From Schlesneria sp. DSM 10557 (GTDB taxonomy: Bacteria; Planctomycetota; Planctomycetia; Planctomycetales; Planctomycetaceae), in contig NZ_CP124747.1 of the NCBI RefSeq assembly GCF_041860085.1, forward strand, positions 3,224,001 to 3,288,000: a stretch of 64,000 bases of DNA, read 5' to 3'. Below are positions 44,266 through 53,282 of this stretch, piece by piece. The stretch's first letter is position 1; the number at the start of each line of letters is the position of its first letter. The notes beneath the pieces are model-generated. The model saw only the letters and a list, made by a program, of their open reading frames with translations, made no database searches and was not told the origin of the DNA. Made by a program: the position numbers and the translations under genes.

Positions 44266-45786
44266 CAGCCTGTTGAAGAATCTGTGAATTTCAGAGGTTT
44301 CATCCGATTTTCGTATTTGCGAGAAAATGTGGCGGACAGACTCAGAAGGCCATGCAAGTAGCCGGTAGAGGGAAGTGTCGCCGATGATGGCTCCAGAGAG
44401 CGATTTTGAGTGAACTATAGACCGGAATAATGGCCGAAATACGGCCCCTGGCCGTGTGCAGCGTCCTCGGTTTGCCCATTCCGAACAGCTTGAGCATCAA
44501 GATTCCCAGATTCCGGGTGGCAGCCACCATCAGATAGCGTTTGTTGATCTTGGCCAGGCCTCGTAGCCATGTCCTTCGAGATCCCCCGGTCCGACAGACG
44601 TGGGCAAAACTTCGCTCCACCTTCTCGCTGCGAGCACGCTGCAAGCTCTTTCCCTTCGCCCGAGTCATCCGGCGGCGGTTGTTTGCCACCGCCCTATGCT
44701 GCTCGACAGGTTTGTCTTTCCAGCGACGGCGGTAACGGGACTTCGGCTTGGGGATATAGGTCCGCAGGTCCATCTCCTCTGCCCCGGCTAACTGCTCGTT
44801 CGTGTGATACCCCTTGTCAGCCACCACCTCTTCAATCTTCAGGGAACTTCCGCTCTGTTCCAAGTGTGTTTGAGCCGTCAGAACGCTCGCCAGTAATGTC
44901 TGCGAATCCCCTTCCGTTCCCGTGTAAACGGTCGCGGACAGGATGACTTCACTCTCCAGATCAATGACGTGCTCGGCCTTGTAGCCCAGGTGAGTGCGCC
45001 CGTCCTTCATCTTCACAATTTTACTGGAAGGATCGGTACGTGAGGCCCATTCGGCGTTGGAGACCTTCTTCTTTCCTCGTTTCGCTCGCTGCTGGTCGAA
45101 CCGCCGCAGTTCCTCATCCGTCGGGTCGTCATCTCCCTCTCCCAGCAGGCCCTCTTCCTTCATCAACCGCTTCAGGTACTCCTTCCAGTCTTCCCCCGTA
45201 TCTTTGCGGATAATGGACTTCATCGCCGCGTTGGCTTCCAGGTACGTTGAGTCCACTCCGACCGTCCTGGCCTTCAGTAGGCCCTGTTCCTCGATCACAA
45301 ACAGGATGTACTGAAAGACTTCCTCGTGAACCGACAGCGGTAACCGATCACGGATACGAGTCAGACTGCTGTGGTCAGGAGTCTCTTCCGACAGGCTGAT
45401 TCCCAGAAAACGCCGCAGCGCCAAGGAGTCTTCGCACCGCCAGGCGATTCCCCGCTGAGAGTCGATCCCTTCCAGATAGCCAATCATCAGCATTCGAAAG
45501 TAGACGCCTGGAGGAATCGAAGGGCGGCCACCACTCTTGTAGTGCGGCTGGCACAACTGCTCGACGAACAGATCAAACCCGTGTTCACGCAGCAAGCGAT
45601 TGAGTTTGTCGTAAAACACATGTCCTGGACCGGTCGCCAGACGATCCGTCTCCAGCCAGAATTCCCGTTGACTCTCTGATTCACGCTTCCCCAGCGACAC
45701 CGCCAAATCCTCCAGATACCATCTTCTCAACAAGGCCCGTTGAGTATATCAGGGATATTGGCTTTTGGGAGTTTTTCAACAGGCTG
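44266..45786 (-). mobile_element. IS1182-like insertion sequence, copy 2 (inverted)
   Basis: The same 1521-bp element as copy 1, in reverse, with identical ends. The left flank is TTAG (44262-44265) but the right flank is CTAT (45787-45790), so there is no target duplication. The right end abuts a truncated IS5-type transposase. This suggests a deletion next to the element after insertion. Confidence 0.92.
44342..45733 (-). CDS. DDE transposase of the IS1182-like element, copy 2
   Basis: Identical 463-residue transposase to the one at 40281-41672, with the same DUF772-type N-terminus and DDE residues. Both copies are full length. Homologous recombination between the two inverted copies would invert the 2.5 kb that contain the distal half of the kinase-ATPase gene and its partner gene. 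Confidence 0.92.
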   Translation of the reverse strand: MLRRWYLEDLAVSLGKRESESQREFWLETDRLATGPGHVFYDKLNRLLREHGFDLFVEQLCQPHYKSGGRPSIPPGVYFRMLMIGYLEGIDSQRGIAWRCEDSLALRRFLGISLSEETPDHSSLTRIRDRLPLSVHEEVFQYILFVIEEQGLLKARTVGVDSTYLEANAAMKSIIRKDTGEDWKEYLKRLMKEEGLLGEGDDDPTDEELRRFDQQRAKRGKKKVSNAEWASRTDPSSKIVKMKDGRTHLGYKAEHVIDLESEVILSATVYTGTEGDSQTLLASVLTAQTHLEQSGSSLKIEEVVADKGYHTNEQLAGAEEMDLRTYIPKPKSRYRRRWKDKPVEQHRAVANNRRRMTRAKGKSLQRARSEKVERSFAHVCRTGGSRRTWLRGLAKINKRYLMVAATRNLGILMLKLFGMGKPRTLHTARGRISAIIPVYSSLKIALWSHHRRHFPLPATCMAF

Positions 45787-46045
45787 CTATGGACGAGATG
45801 GACTACCGAAGTGGGTCAAAGAGTCATTCGGATGGATCTTGCAGACGATCTTACGGCCGCCGAACACCAGCGGATTCGTCGTCTTGCCAAAGCGATGGAT
45901 TGTGGAGCGAACTTTTGCCTGGCTGGCGCGACACCGACGTCATAGCAAGGACTACGAGCATAACCCTGAGACCAGCGAAGCCATGATTCAGATCTCCATG
46001 ATCGGACTCATGACCCGAAGGCTTGCTAACCAAAATCGGGTTTGA
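45787..46045 (+). pseudogene. IS5-family transposase remnant (C-terminal third)
   Basis: Directly after the IS1182-like element the frame reads YGRDGLPKWVKESFGWILQT, GFVVLPKRWIVERTFAWLAR, HRRHSKDYE and MIQISMIGLMTRRLA. This is the C-terminal part of an IS5-group transposase, including the Glu of the DDE triad in VERTFAW. The N-terminal two thirds are missing. The remnant had itself inserted in, and now truncates, the PD-(D/E)XK nuclease gene on the other strand. Confidence 0.8.
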
Positions 46046-46354
46046 AGACTTCTTCTTAAACCAGACAAGTTTTGCGATGTCGCGCGCCACGTTCAACGAT
46101 TTTTCGTCCGTCCATTTTACTTCGATCGCGATTTCATTCGCATTCCTCACAGCTACAAAATCAATGCGTTTTTTGTCTCCACCACCGTCGCTGGAAATCT
46201 CATCGCATGGATACTCGCAGGTAACGACATAGCCACGCGCAACGAGAACCCTGATGCACGGTTCGTACAGAATATATTCGCTGAAGATCGTGTTCAGTTC
46301 GCAAGCAGCCCAGTAACTGCCGAATCCGCAAAACGCGCGTTTGATGCGCGTCAA
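46024..46354 (-). pseudogene. PD-(D/E)XK nuclease-like gene, 3' truncated by an IS5 remnant
   Basis: The minus-strand frame encodes FGSYWAACELNTIFSEYILY, EPCIRVLVARGYVVTCEYPC, DKKRIDFVAVRNANEIAIEV and KW. The spacing Asp in RIDFVAV and Glu-x-Lys in IEVKW is the PD-(D/E)XK catalytic pattern of restriction-type nucleases. After about VSKP the frame runs into the antisense of the IS5 transposase remnant, so the C-terminus is lost. The start is uncertain; a TTG at 46354 is chosen, and the frame is open up to 46549. It is transcribed divergently from the next gene. Confidence 0.6.
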
Positions 46355-46547
46355 TGATTCGATCGGCTCCGGATATTCAATACAGTAAACATGCAGTGTC
46401 CCCCAGCACCCCTGTTGCACGAATGCCCTGGCGCCCCAAGACAGATCAATGACCGAAAGCGAATATGGGGGTATTGCAAAGGATGAGGCTGTCGGAGAGA
46501 ATGCGGGAGTGTTTATGCTCCTTGGAAGATCATCGGAGAAAGGCATC

Positions 46548-47633
46548 ATGAAACCTCTCGCCCCTTACTTGGCCTTTGCTCTTTTCATCTCCTTCCAAAC
46601 CATCTTGATTGCGGGTAATCGAGATGAGGAGGGTTTGATCGGTCGCATGAACTCTGAACTCTGTTCGTGCTGTCCAACAGATTCATCCATCGCCAGCCTG
46701 ATACTTGATCTACTTGAAAACAACTATGACTTCCAAGCAAGACCGGAATCCAGAACGAAACCGGACCTTTGGACAATTCTGAATCGGTCGTACAATGGCC
46801 GAAACATTGCATCTCGGCTTCATTCGACCTACCAGAACTCGCTACACGACCACCCATTCTTAACCGAGTCACAACTGATACTTCTACGAGCAGCAGTCGG
46901 TCTTGCACACGATTCGACAGGCAAGATCAACGACTTAGGTGTCGTCAATAGGGCCATGATTCTCGCCGGTGATATCTGTACTGATCGAATCCCGGATAGC
47001 CAGCGTCAGCGAATGTCCCTTTTCACACTGCCATTCTTCGCCAACGCAGCCGCACACCCCCCAGCTGCTCCACCAAGCCAGCAACGCATCACTCGTGCTT
47101 TCAACTATTCGGACGTGGCTGTCTCCGTGCTCTTCCCGCAGGTTCCCACATCATACAGCGCTTCCGACTTGCGCACGAATCACGCCCGGCTCGCTAAAGC
47201 AGTGGAGGCATCAACAACCGACTTAAAGAAGGGAATTCACGCGATCCACCTTCACGCGTTTGCTCTGACATGTTCCGCCTTGGTTCTCGTCGACTTTCGT
47301 GGCGACGACCACTTAAGATGGGACATGCTAGAAAATGCGGACCAGACTACCGTTGATTCATTCACTCATTTAGCGTCCAGTCTTGATCGGCTTGAACATC
47401 TCTTGGGCACTTACCAGCAGCGCACGCGACTGCTCGCCGAAACCGCTGTCCCCCCGAATCAAGATCGGCTAAACTTGGCTCTGCGCGACAGCTTGAAGCA
47501 ACCCATTGCAGATGAGATTACACTTCGATCAAAGCCGAAAGTGGATGCTTTATTTGATATCAGTCAACCGGACACGCTCCCGATCACACTTCTCGATAAA
47601 CTGTTGACTGTAATACATTATGCACCCAACTGA
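46548..47633 (+). CDS. Unrecognised protein with an N-terminal hydrophobic segment
   Basis: A 361-residue protein from ATG 46548; the frame is open from 46449 but the extra 33 residues look non-coding. MKPLAPYLAFALFISFQTIL suggests a signal peptide or anchor. The rest is helical, with FLTESQLILLRAAVGLAHDS, CTDRIPDSQRQRMSLFTLPF, a proline-rich stretch AAAHPPAAPPSQQ and LASSLDRLEHLLGTYQQR. No motif is recognised. It is the first gene rightwards of the truncated nuclease. Confidence 0.6.
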   Translation: MKPLAPYLAFALFISFQTILIAGNRDEEGLIGRMNSELCSCCPTDSSIASLILDLLENNYDFQARPESRTKPDLWTILNRSYNGRNIASRLHSTYQNSLHDHPFLTESQLILLRAAVGLAHDSTGKINDLGVVNRAMILAGDICTDRIPDSQRQRMSLFTLPFFANAAAHPPAAPPSQQRITRAFNYSDVAVSVLFPQVPTSYSASDLRTNHARLAKAVEASTTDLKKGIHAIHLHAFALTCSALVLVDFRGDDHLRWDMLENADQTTVDSFTHLASSLDRLEHLLGTYQQRTRLLAETAVPPNQDRLNLALRDSLKQPIADEITLRSKPKVDALFDISQPDTLPITLLDKLLTVIHYAPN

Positions 47634-48039
47634 ATCCTCTCGCCAGCTTCTGAGCATCCGGGCAGATTCGGTTCACTTTGCCACTTTGGGAATCGCGTCA
47701 CCGATCAAGCGGCAGGTCGCCAAGCCGGCAGCTTCCATACAAGAGTTTGCGTCACTCAGTTGGAGAAATCCTGCGGTACTGACGACTGCGATTCACCCGG
47801 AAATGCTCGATTCGCAGATATTCTGAACCAGACCGCAATTGCTTCCATTATTCAACCAGCAACTCGTTGCCAAAGAACCGGCAGACTGCGAATTCTGGGG
47901 TCACATTGACACCTCGCAGAAGTCCCCCGAGCACGGATGGCATCGAGAGGAATCGCGTAGGCTGGTGTACAAGGTAGTCTGCAGATAAACTGCATTGATC
48001 TTTCGGAGCCTTGCCTTCCGCTTTCAGCTGGAGATGCGT
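47634..48039. other. Intergenic, one doubtful short frame
   Basis: About 400 bases before the three-gene operon. A 68-codon frame (47620-47826) starts with ATG overlapping the previous gene's end, but its composition is unconvincing. The promoter of the operon should lie here. Confidence 0.35.
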
Positions 48040-49020
48040 ATGCCCTCAAACTCACTCTTAATTCGGACGACCGGATCGCATCGATTCTCGCGAAACAACG
48101 TGGACGGACATTCCTTTTGTTTTCCATCTACCGTCAGCCTGTTCGAAGTCAAGGCTGAGCAGATTCTTCTCTCGGTAGCAGGGGCGTACGACGACAACGC
48201 CGATTTCCTTAATGACCTTCGCGTCTGCGTCCGGTACTTCGACAACAATTCCGGCAACCCGAGTACCGTCGATGTAACCCACTCGCTATCGAAGCACTAT
48301 TCAGATGCAGTCGTCGCTGTGTGCCCCGACGAGGCTGAATTCACTCACCGTCTCATTGATTGTTTTATAGACAAAGTGGCATTTTGGGAGCCGGACGTAA
48401 CCATCGCAAACCGAGAGGCCCGCGCGACTGAAGTGCTTCAAGACATTTATCGCAGGTTGCCACAACAAGGAGCAATCGGGAAGCTGGGAAATGGAAACAA
48501 TGCGGCAAACCTTGCTGAGTACCACTGGTTTGAGGTTGTTCATTCGATACTTCCGTCACTTCCTATAGACCTCAATGTCGTTTGTCAGCAGTTGGCGGGG
48601 ATTGAACTTGTTCGACTGCATGAGCCGATTTCGTTGATCTTCACTACCGGACCTGCAACTAAATCGCTTAACGGACCGGCACCACTTAGTCGCGCAGCTC
48701 GAAATGACGTGGGTGCTACATTCAATAGGGGAGGGCTGTTTGCCGACCTCTCAGTTGTTTACCGCAATCCTCTTCTTGATGAGTTGCATGACATTGACAG
48801 ACAGCTCGATGCAATCCGCGCTGACATCCAGTTGCTTCAAGATGATACAAATATACTGTTCGCAACGATCGATCAGATCAACCAAAATCTAAGCACCGCA
48901 TTGATTGCGTACGATCATGTTAAGAATACAACTAACGGAATCAGGATCCGCGTAGCCGAACTTCAGAATCGGATTCGCGAGAATACGGGCATTCTCCAAG
49001 GAATTAGTAATCGGCTCTAA
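48040..49020 (+). CDS. Unknown protein with C-terminal coiled coil (operon gene 1)
   Basis: A 326-residue protein. ATG 48040 is chosen because GGAG lies 6 bases upstream; the frame is open from 47995. The N-terminal half is globular (HSFCFPSTVSLFEVKAEQIL, LNDLRVCVRYFDNNSG). The last ~85 residues form a coiled coil (LLDELHDIDRQLDAIRADIQ, LLQDDTNILFATIDQINQNL, RIRVAELQNRIRENTGILQ). No signal peptide. It is 21 bases from the next gene, with which it probably forms a complex. Confidence 0.7.
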   Translation: MPSNSLLIRTTGSHRFSRNNVDGHSFCFPSTVSLFEVKAEQILLSVAGAYDDNADFLNDLRVCVRYFDNNSGNPSTVDVTHSLSKHYSDAVVAVCPDEAEFTHRLIDCFIDKVAFWEPDVTIANREARATEVLQDIYRRLPQQGAIGKLGNGNNAANLAEYHWFEVVHSILPSLPIDLNVVCQQLAGIELVRLHEPISLIFTTGPATKSLNGPAPLSRAARNDVGATFNRGGLFADLSVVYRNPLLDELHDIDRQLDAIRADIQLLQDDTNILFATIDQINQNLSTALIAYDHVKNTTNGIRIRVAELQNRIRENTGILQGISNRL

Positions 49021-49041
49021 CGTCGACACCGGAGATCGACC

Positions 49042-50403
49042 ATGCCTAGACTTCCCCCATCGATTGATGCTTTCGAGCGTTTTGCGCGACTCGCAGACGA
49101 TTTTCCGGACGAAGCTCTTTACCGCGGCTCAGTAGCGGTAATGCGCTCCAGTGAATCTTATCTTTCGACTGCGACTCAGGCAGCCGCCAAGATCGATCGG
49201 CACCTAAAACGCGATTGGGACCATCGAAAAGCAGGCGAAGTTCATCTTTCTGACGTCCTAATGAAGGAACTTGCCACCAGTGGGGTTGAGATTCCAGTCA
49301 TTCCGGACATGACCTTAGGCGAGCTTGTAATTCCAGTTGATGGCCCTTTTGTGCTCGTGCCATTCACGGGGACCCGGGACATTCCTGACCCTAGCGGTGC
49401 CTTGGTCACGTACACACTAACCCTTACTGTCTTTCTTGACATCCAACTTTCCTTATCTCAGAACGAGGTGGTTGCGTCGCTCAATGTTGCCCATGTCGAT
49501 TTTTCGATCCAGCCGCCTTTCGACAATCCCGATCAGTTTCCTCCCGCTGATTTAACTTCTTACGCGAAGAAGGATGTTGAACTGGATACCTATCGCGAGA
49601 TCATCAGGCAGTTGCGTGTATGGGATCCGCAGATCAATGACTGGCGTAAGGGGAAGTCGATGTGGTCCCTTAGCCTGCCTGCACGGCTTGAGGGGCCAAC
49701 AGGCTTCGATATGCCACGCCCATTCGCGATTGCATTTTGGAATGGGGTATCCGTGTTTTTGAGGGATCGGACGGGAACTCAACTCGGGAGAAATGCGCGG
49801 GACAACAGTCACCATTACGCAGTATTGTTGTCTGTTGAGCCATTCAAGGACTATATGAAGAGTCCGGAGCACGGCCTGACGTACTCAGAGGGAAACGTTG
49901 GTAACGATGAGAGTACGTGGAAGAAGGTCGAACCCGGCGAAATCCGAGTAACATCTGGATCAGAAATAACTGCCAGGGCACATTTTCAGTATCACCACTT
50001 CATCGGTGGCTCGAAAGGATGCAACTGGCTGTTTTGCTGGGACACTCGAATGTGGATCGGAGTTCGTGATGATGTAGATATCCAGCTAGCTTTTGCAAGC
50101 GTTGAAAGAAACAACGAAGTATTCGTCGAAGTCACGCCTCGGCATAACTATGGTGGGCCCGACGACGGAGACATTTATTACAAGAATCTTCGCTTGTTGC
50201 TTCAATGGTTTGGCTTCATCAAAGATGGGATTCGTGCGATGGTGCGAATGGTTGTCAACGACCGGCTTGCAGCAATTGAGCAGGAGGAACTTACGGTGCC
50301 ATTGCCCGAGTTCGACCGTCCCTTGAATGTTGCCTCGCATTCTGTCAGCCTCAGAGGCGGAGCCGAGGAAACCCTAAGCGTCGTGGTAGACTTCAACCTC
50401 TAA
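49042..50403 (+). CDS. Unknown beta-rich protein, possibly lipid-binding TULIP-like (operon gene 2)
   Basis: A 453-residue soluble protein with a good ribosome-binding site (CGGAG, 7 bases from ATG). Long amphipathic strands occur, for example LGELVIPVDGPFVLVPFTG, TYTLTLTVFLDIQLSL and EVVASLNVAHVDFSIQPPF. A Trp-rich centre reads CNWLFCWDTRMWIGVRDD. The C-terminal VVNDRLAAIEQEELTVPLPE then SHSVSLRGGAEETLSVVVDF recalls the ends of TULIP/BPI-type domains. That resemblance is weak and by eye only. It lies between the coiled-coil gene and the CFI-box gene. Confidence 0.65.
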   Translation: MPRLPPSIDAFERFARLADDFPDEALYRGSVAVMRSSESYLSTATQAAAKIDRHLKRDWDHRKAGEVHLSDVLMKELATSGVEIPVIPDMTLGELVIPVDGPFVLVPFTGTRDIPDPSGALVTYTLTLTVFLDIQLSLSQNEVVASLNVAHVDFSIQPPFDNPDQFPPADLTSYAKKDVELDTYREIIRQLRVWDPQINDWRKGKSMWSLSLPARLEGPTGFDMPRPFAIAFWNGVSVFLRDRTGTQLGRNARDNSHHYAVLLSVEPFKDYMKSPEHGLTYSEGNVGNDESTWKKVEPGEIRVTSGSEITARAHFQYHHFIGGSKGCNWLFCWDTRMWIGVRDDVDIQLAFASVERNNEVFVEVTPRHNYGGPDDGDIYYKNLRLLLQWFGFIKDGIRAMVRMVVNDRLAAIEQEELTVPLPEFDRPLNVASHSVSLRGGAEETLSVVVDFNL

Positions 50404-50436
50404 CACTCACATACTCGCATGTTCGGAGTTTCGATT

Positions 50437-51633
50437 ATGCCAACCTACCGACTTCCTGCCAAACACTTTGCGCCGCTTGGCAGAGTGTTCTTTACAATGT
50501 TGCGCCAGCTCAGCAGGAGTGAGATCCAGGAGATTGAGGTTGGTGAGCTGCTTTCGGCGGTCCCAGTAATCAGATACCGGAGTGAATCGGATGGGAGGCT
50601 GCTCCACGCACGAGGAAAGCTGGAACGAACCCAAGCCGGCACAGCCATCTTTAACCAGCCACGCAGGCCAATTACTATCCAAGTCGGGTTTATCCAGGAG
50701 AACTTCCCACCTAATAATGCAGACCAGCTTATTCTCGCTGACATCGCGCCTCGCATTCAGGCATCTCATACGGTGAGGGATGACACATACGAACTCGTCT
50801 TCATTGAGGACCTGTCGCACAGTCCGCCCATAAAGAGGCCATATATTACGTTCCCCGGCCACCCGACTCTCACAGGCGAACACCTCACGCGAGTGTTTTT
50901 CAACGGCGACGAAGTGCATATAGTATTGGAGAACAACACGATCATCGGTGATTACACGAGATCTCTGGAAGACGAGGGGATTAAGAGAGACTTCAGGCCG
51001 AAAAACGAACGAACCCGCGTGGTGAAGATCGGTACATTGCTGGATCTCAACACAAACAAGCAGTATCGAGTAATCGAGGGTTACTTCAAGATTGCGAAGG
51101 CGAAGCGCGAGCATATCGATTGCGATCCGGGCGACCAATACTGTGATTCCGAGCGGTGCAACGTCGATATATCTTACGAGTCAGGCGAAATCGAAGTGCC
51201 GGATGGAACTTCCGAGGAGGCTGCAATCCAGGAAGCTTGCGAGGCGAAGGAACGCGAAGTTGGTGACTTCGAATGGGATGAAGTGAAAGTAGTATGGACT
51301 AGGGAGAAGGGGAGTGATAGTGGTTCCCGTAACTTTCCTAAGGGAGCAGGTAGGTGCGTAGATGACGCAGTGTCCATAGGTGGGACCTGCCAGTGCTACG
51401 TTGTCACTGCCACATACGGCGAGTCGCAGATTCTCGATGTTTATCGCTCCTTCCGCGATAACACACTTTCTCGAAGCGGCTTCGGCCAACGATTCATTCG
51501 CTGGTACTACTGCAACGGCCCTAAACTGGCATCTGCCTGCAAGAGTTCAAGATTATTTCACCTCGCTTCCCGCATTGTCATCTACGTAATCTACTTGGGG
51601 TTGCGGCCCTTTTATCATCGAAAACTAAAGTGA
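50437..51633 (+). CDS. CFI-box C-terminal domain protein (operon gene 3)
   Basis: A 398-residue protein; ATG 50437 has CGGAG 8 bases upstream and is preferred over the ATG at 50419. Residues 1-230 are an unrecognised beta-rich domain; a cysteine-containing acidic segment (DCDPGDQYCDSERC) follows. The C-terminal ~65 residues match the CFI-box type: CYVVTATYGESQILDVYRSF then RDNTLSRSGFGQRFIRWYY, where canonical members read CFIATAAYG...LRRFRD. A hydrophobic helix (LASRIVIYVIYLGLRPF) and a basic end complete it. The arrangement suggests membrane insertion or attachment of the C-terminus. Last gene of the operon. Confidence 0.75.
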   Translation: MPTYRLPAKHFAPLGRVFFTMLRQLSRSEIQEIEVGELLSAVPVIRYRSESDGRLLHARGKLERTQAGTAIFNQPRRPITIQVGFIQENFPPNNADQLILADIAPRIQASHTVRDDTYELVFIEDLSHSPPIKRPYITFPGHPTLTGEHLTRVFFNGDEVHIVLENNTIIGDYTRSLEDEGIKRDFRPKNERTRVVKIGTLLDLNTNKQYRVIEGYFKIAKAKREHIDCDPGDQYCDSERCNVDISYESGEIEVPDGTSEEAAIQEACEAKEREVGDFEWDEVKVVWTREKGSDSGSRNFPKGAGRCVDDAVSIGGTCQCYVVTATYGESQILDVYRSFRDNTLSRSGFGQRFIRWYYCNGPKLASACKSSRLFHLASRIVIYVIYLGLRPFYHRKLK

Positions 51634-51712
51634 GGCTGCGTGTGACGAACGCGTGCGATGGCAGACGTGTTCAAGTCGTATCGCATATTGGGTGGGGCAA
51701 ATTCAGTTGGAA
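51634..51712. other. Short spacer before ISKra4-type element
   Basis: Junction between the operon and the mobile element; nothing recognised. Confidence 0.3.
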
Positions 51713-53244
51713 TGGGCGGATTCCAAAATTGTAGGGATCAGACAGCGAGTTCGGGCGTGACGCAAGTTGTTTGATGGAAGAGTTCTTCTGCTCTCCCCGC
51801 TTTGATCCATGCTCGGATTCGGATGATCGTTTCCGCGTTCTCCCGTAGCCAGTAGACGGCATTGCTTTTGACACGCAGGTTGATGACGCGACGAACGGCG
51901 CTCTCGATGGCACCGCTGCCGATCGGCAGTTGGTGATCGCGCGCGTGAGAATAGTCCATGCGACGATTGGTCAGTCCGTTCGTGATGAAATAGTTCAACC
52001 AGGTCTTCTGGTCTTTCGTCCTGTGGGAGCCTAGTAGCGATCGAATCTCATCGACCACTGCCCCGATTTCTCCCCGCCAGAGGCGTTTCTTTTGAGTCGT
52101 CAGCCAGCGCGACTTGCGACTTCCCGTGAGCGACTTACTTTCGGCAATCTTGCCCAGGTATTCCATCGCGTGCCAGAAGTCGATCAATTGCTGGACCTTT
52201 TCCTCAAGGAGTCCCAGCGACTTGATCAGCTTGGGGATCCGCCGCCAGATCCAAGTGGCGCCATCGGCCACGAAGAGGATGCGAGCGGCTTCCGTCACGT
52301 CGAGCCCCCGCAGGTAGGCCAGCAATAATGCGAACAGTTGGTCACACGAACCCATGGTGCCGTCAATGACGGGGGCGAAGTCGCTCGCCATCCGGCCCTC
52401 TTCATCCACGGCATAGATGATGAAGAGTCGTGGTTCACGCCATTTCGGTGAGAATCGCTTGCGCCCCTTCTTCGTTTTGCCTCGACGTCGCTCCCGCAAA
52501 CGGACACGCCCCCCATCCATCGACACCACAATCCGTCGGCCCGATACTGGTCCCGTCGCGGTCATTGAACCGAGGTCGGTCATTCGCCGAAGTAATTGGC
52601 CCATTCCCGCAGTCACCGTTCGCAGTTGGTTGACGGAGATGCTGATCCCTTCTTCGGCGAGCATCGCCACCCCCTCATCATAGGATCCCAGCAGTGCCGC
52701 GGCTTTCGCCATCCGCGTGCGGATTTGTGGGGTGTAATGACCGGCAATCCCCAGCAGCATCAGCATCGGAAACAAACCCCGACGACTGTTACCACCCGAT
52801 TGGCAACGGTGGTAATACGTCACCATGAGTGTCACGGCGACGTCACCTGGAAGATGAACTTTCTTCTGGCGAATTCCCTGAGAATGGTAGGTTTTCGGCA
52901 GTGACTTGATGAATTGCCGTTCCTTCGACCGCAACTCGCAAGAGTGAGTTGCCCGAATCAAGTGAAGACCCAGGCGGAGCGATGCCAACTTTCTGCCCAG
53001 GGCGGGATACTGCTGCTCACACCTCATCACGTCGGCAGCGGAGCGGAGATCGACAGTCATCCCCCAATCCCGCAGTTCTGCTTCGACGACACTCGCCTCC
53101 GCTTCCAGTCGTTGATATTCTGCGTTCATCCGTGAATCGCTCCCTGAAAAAACGTTGTGGTAAACGCTCTTTACAGCGATTCACGGACTTTCTCATACCC
53201 CAATATCTTGTCCTTCAATTCCCCACAATTTCAGAATCCGCCCC
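51713..53244 (-). mobile_element. ISKra4-type insertion sequence
   Basis: An element of about 1.53 kb with matching ends: GGGCGGATTCCAAAATTGTA from 51714 and the complement of 53225-53244, GGGGCGGATTCTGAAATTGT. They share the GGGCGGATTC core and AAATTGT. It encodes one full transposase on the minus strand. Exact borders and the target duplication are not determined. A diverged 3'-end remnant in the opposite orientation is at 44100-44222. Confidence 0.75.
51738..53129 (-). CDS. ISKra4-family transposase
   Basis: A 463-residue transposase. It has a helical N-terminus, a central region RGLFPMLMLLGIAGHYTPQI, and the catalytic core. The core shows VVSMDGGRVRLRERRRG (first Asp), ARILFVADGATWIWRRIPKL (second Asp), FWHAMEYLGKIA, and a Glu in HQLPIGSGAIESAVRRVI. 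The ISKra4 family is characterised by the DGGR and GSGAIES blocks. The start has no obvious ribosome-binding site. Full length, so presumably functional. Confidence 0.88.
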   Translation of the reverse strand: MNAEYQRLEAEASVVEAELRDWGMTVDLRSAADVMRCEQQYPALGRKLASLRLGLHLIRATHSCELRSKERQFIKSLPKTYHSQGIRQKKVHLPGDVAVTLMVTYYHRCQSGGNSRRGLFPMLMLLGIAGHYTPQIRTRMAKAAALLGSYDEGVAMLAEEGISISVNQLRTVTAGMGQLLRRMTDLGSMTATGPVSGRRIVVSMDGGRVRLRERRRGKTKKGRKRFSPKWREPRLFIIYAVDEEGRMASDFAPVIDGTMGSCDQLFALLLAYLRGLDVTEAARILFVADGATWIWRRIPKLIKSLGLLEEKVQQLIDFWHAMEYLGKIAESKSLTGSRKSRWLTTQKKRLWRGEIGAVVDEIRSLLGSHRTKDQKTWLNYFITNGLTNRRMDYSHARDHQLPIGSGAIESAVRRVINLRVKSNAVYWLRENAETIIRIRAWIKAGRAEELFHQTTCVTPELAV

Positions 53245-53282
53245 AATTGCCTGCCCGCCCACCGTGCCGATAGACTACTGTG

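Noticed and set aside
47620-47826. 68-codon frame overlapping the end of the preceding gene
   Set aside because: The start position would allow coupling, but the residue composition is unconvincing and no family is recognised.
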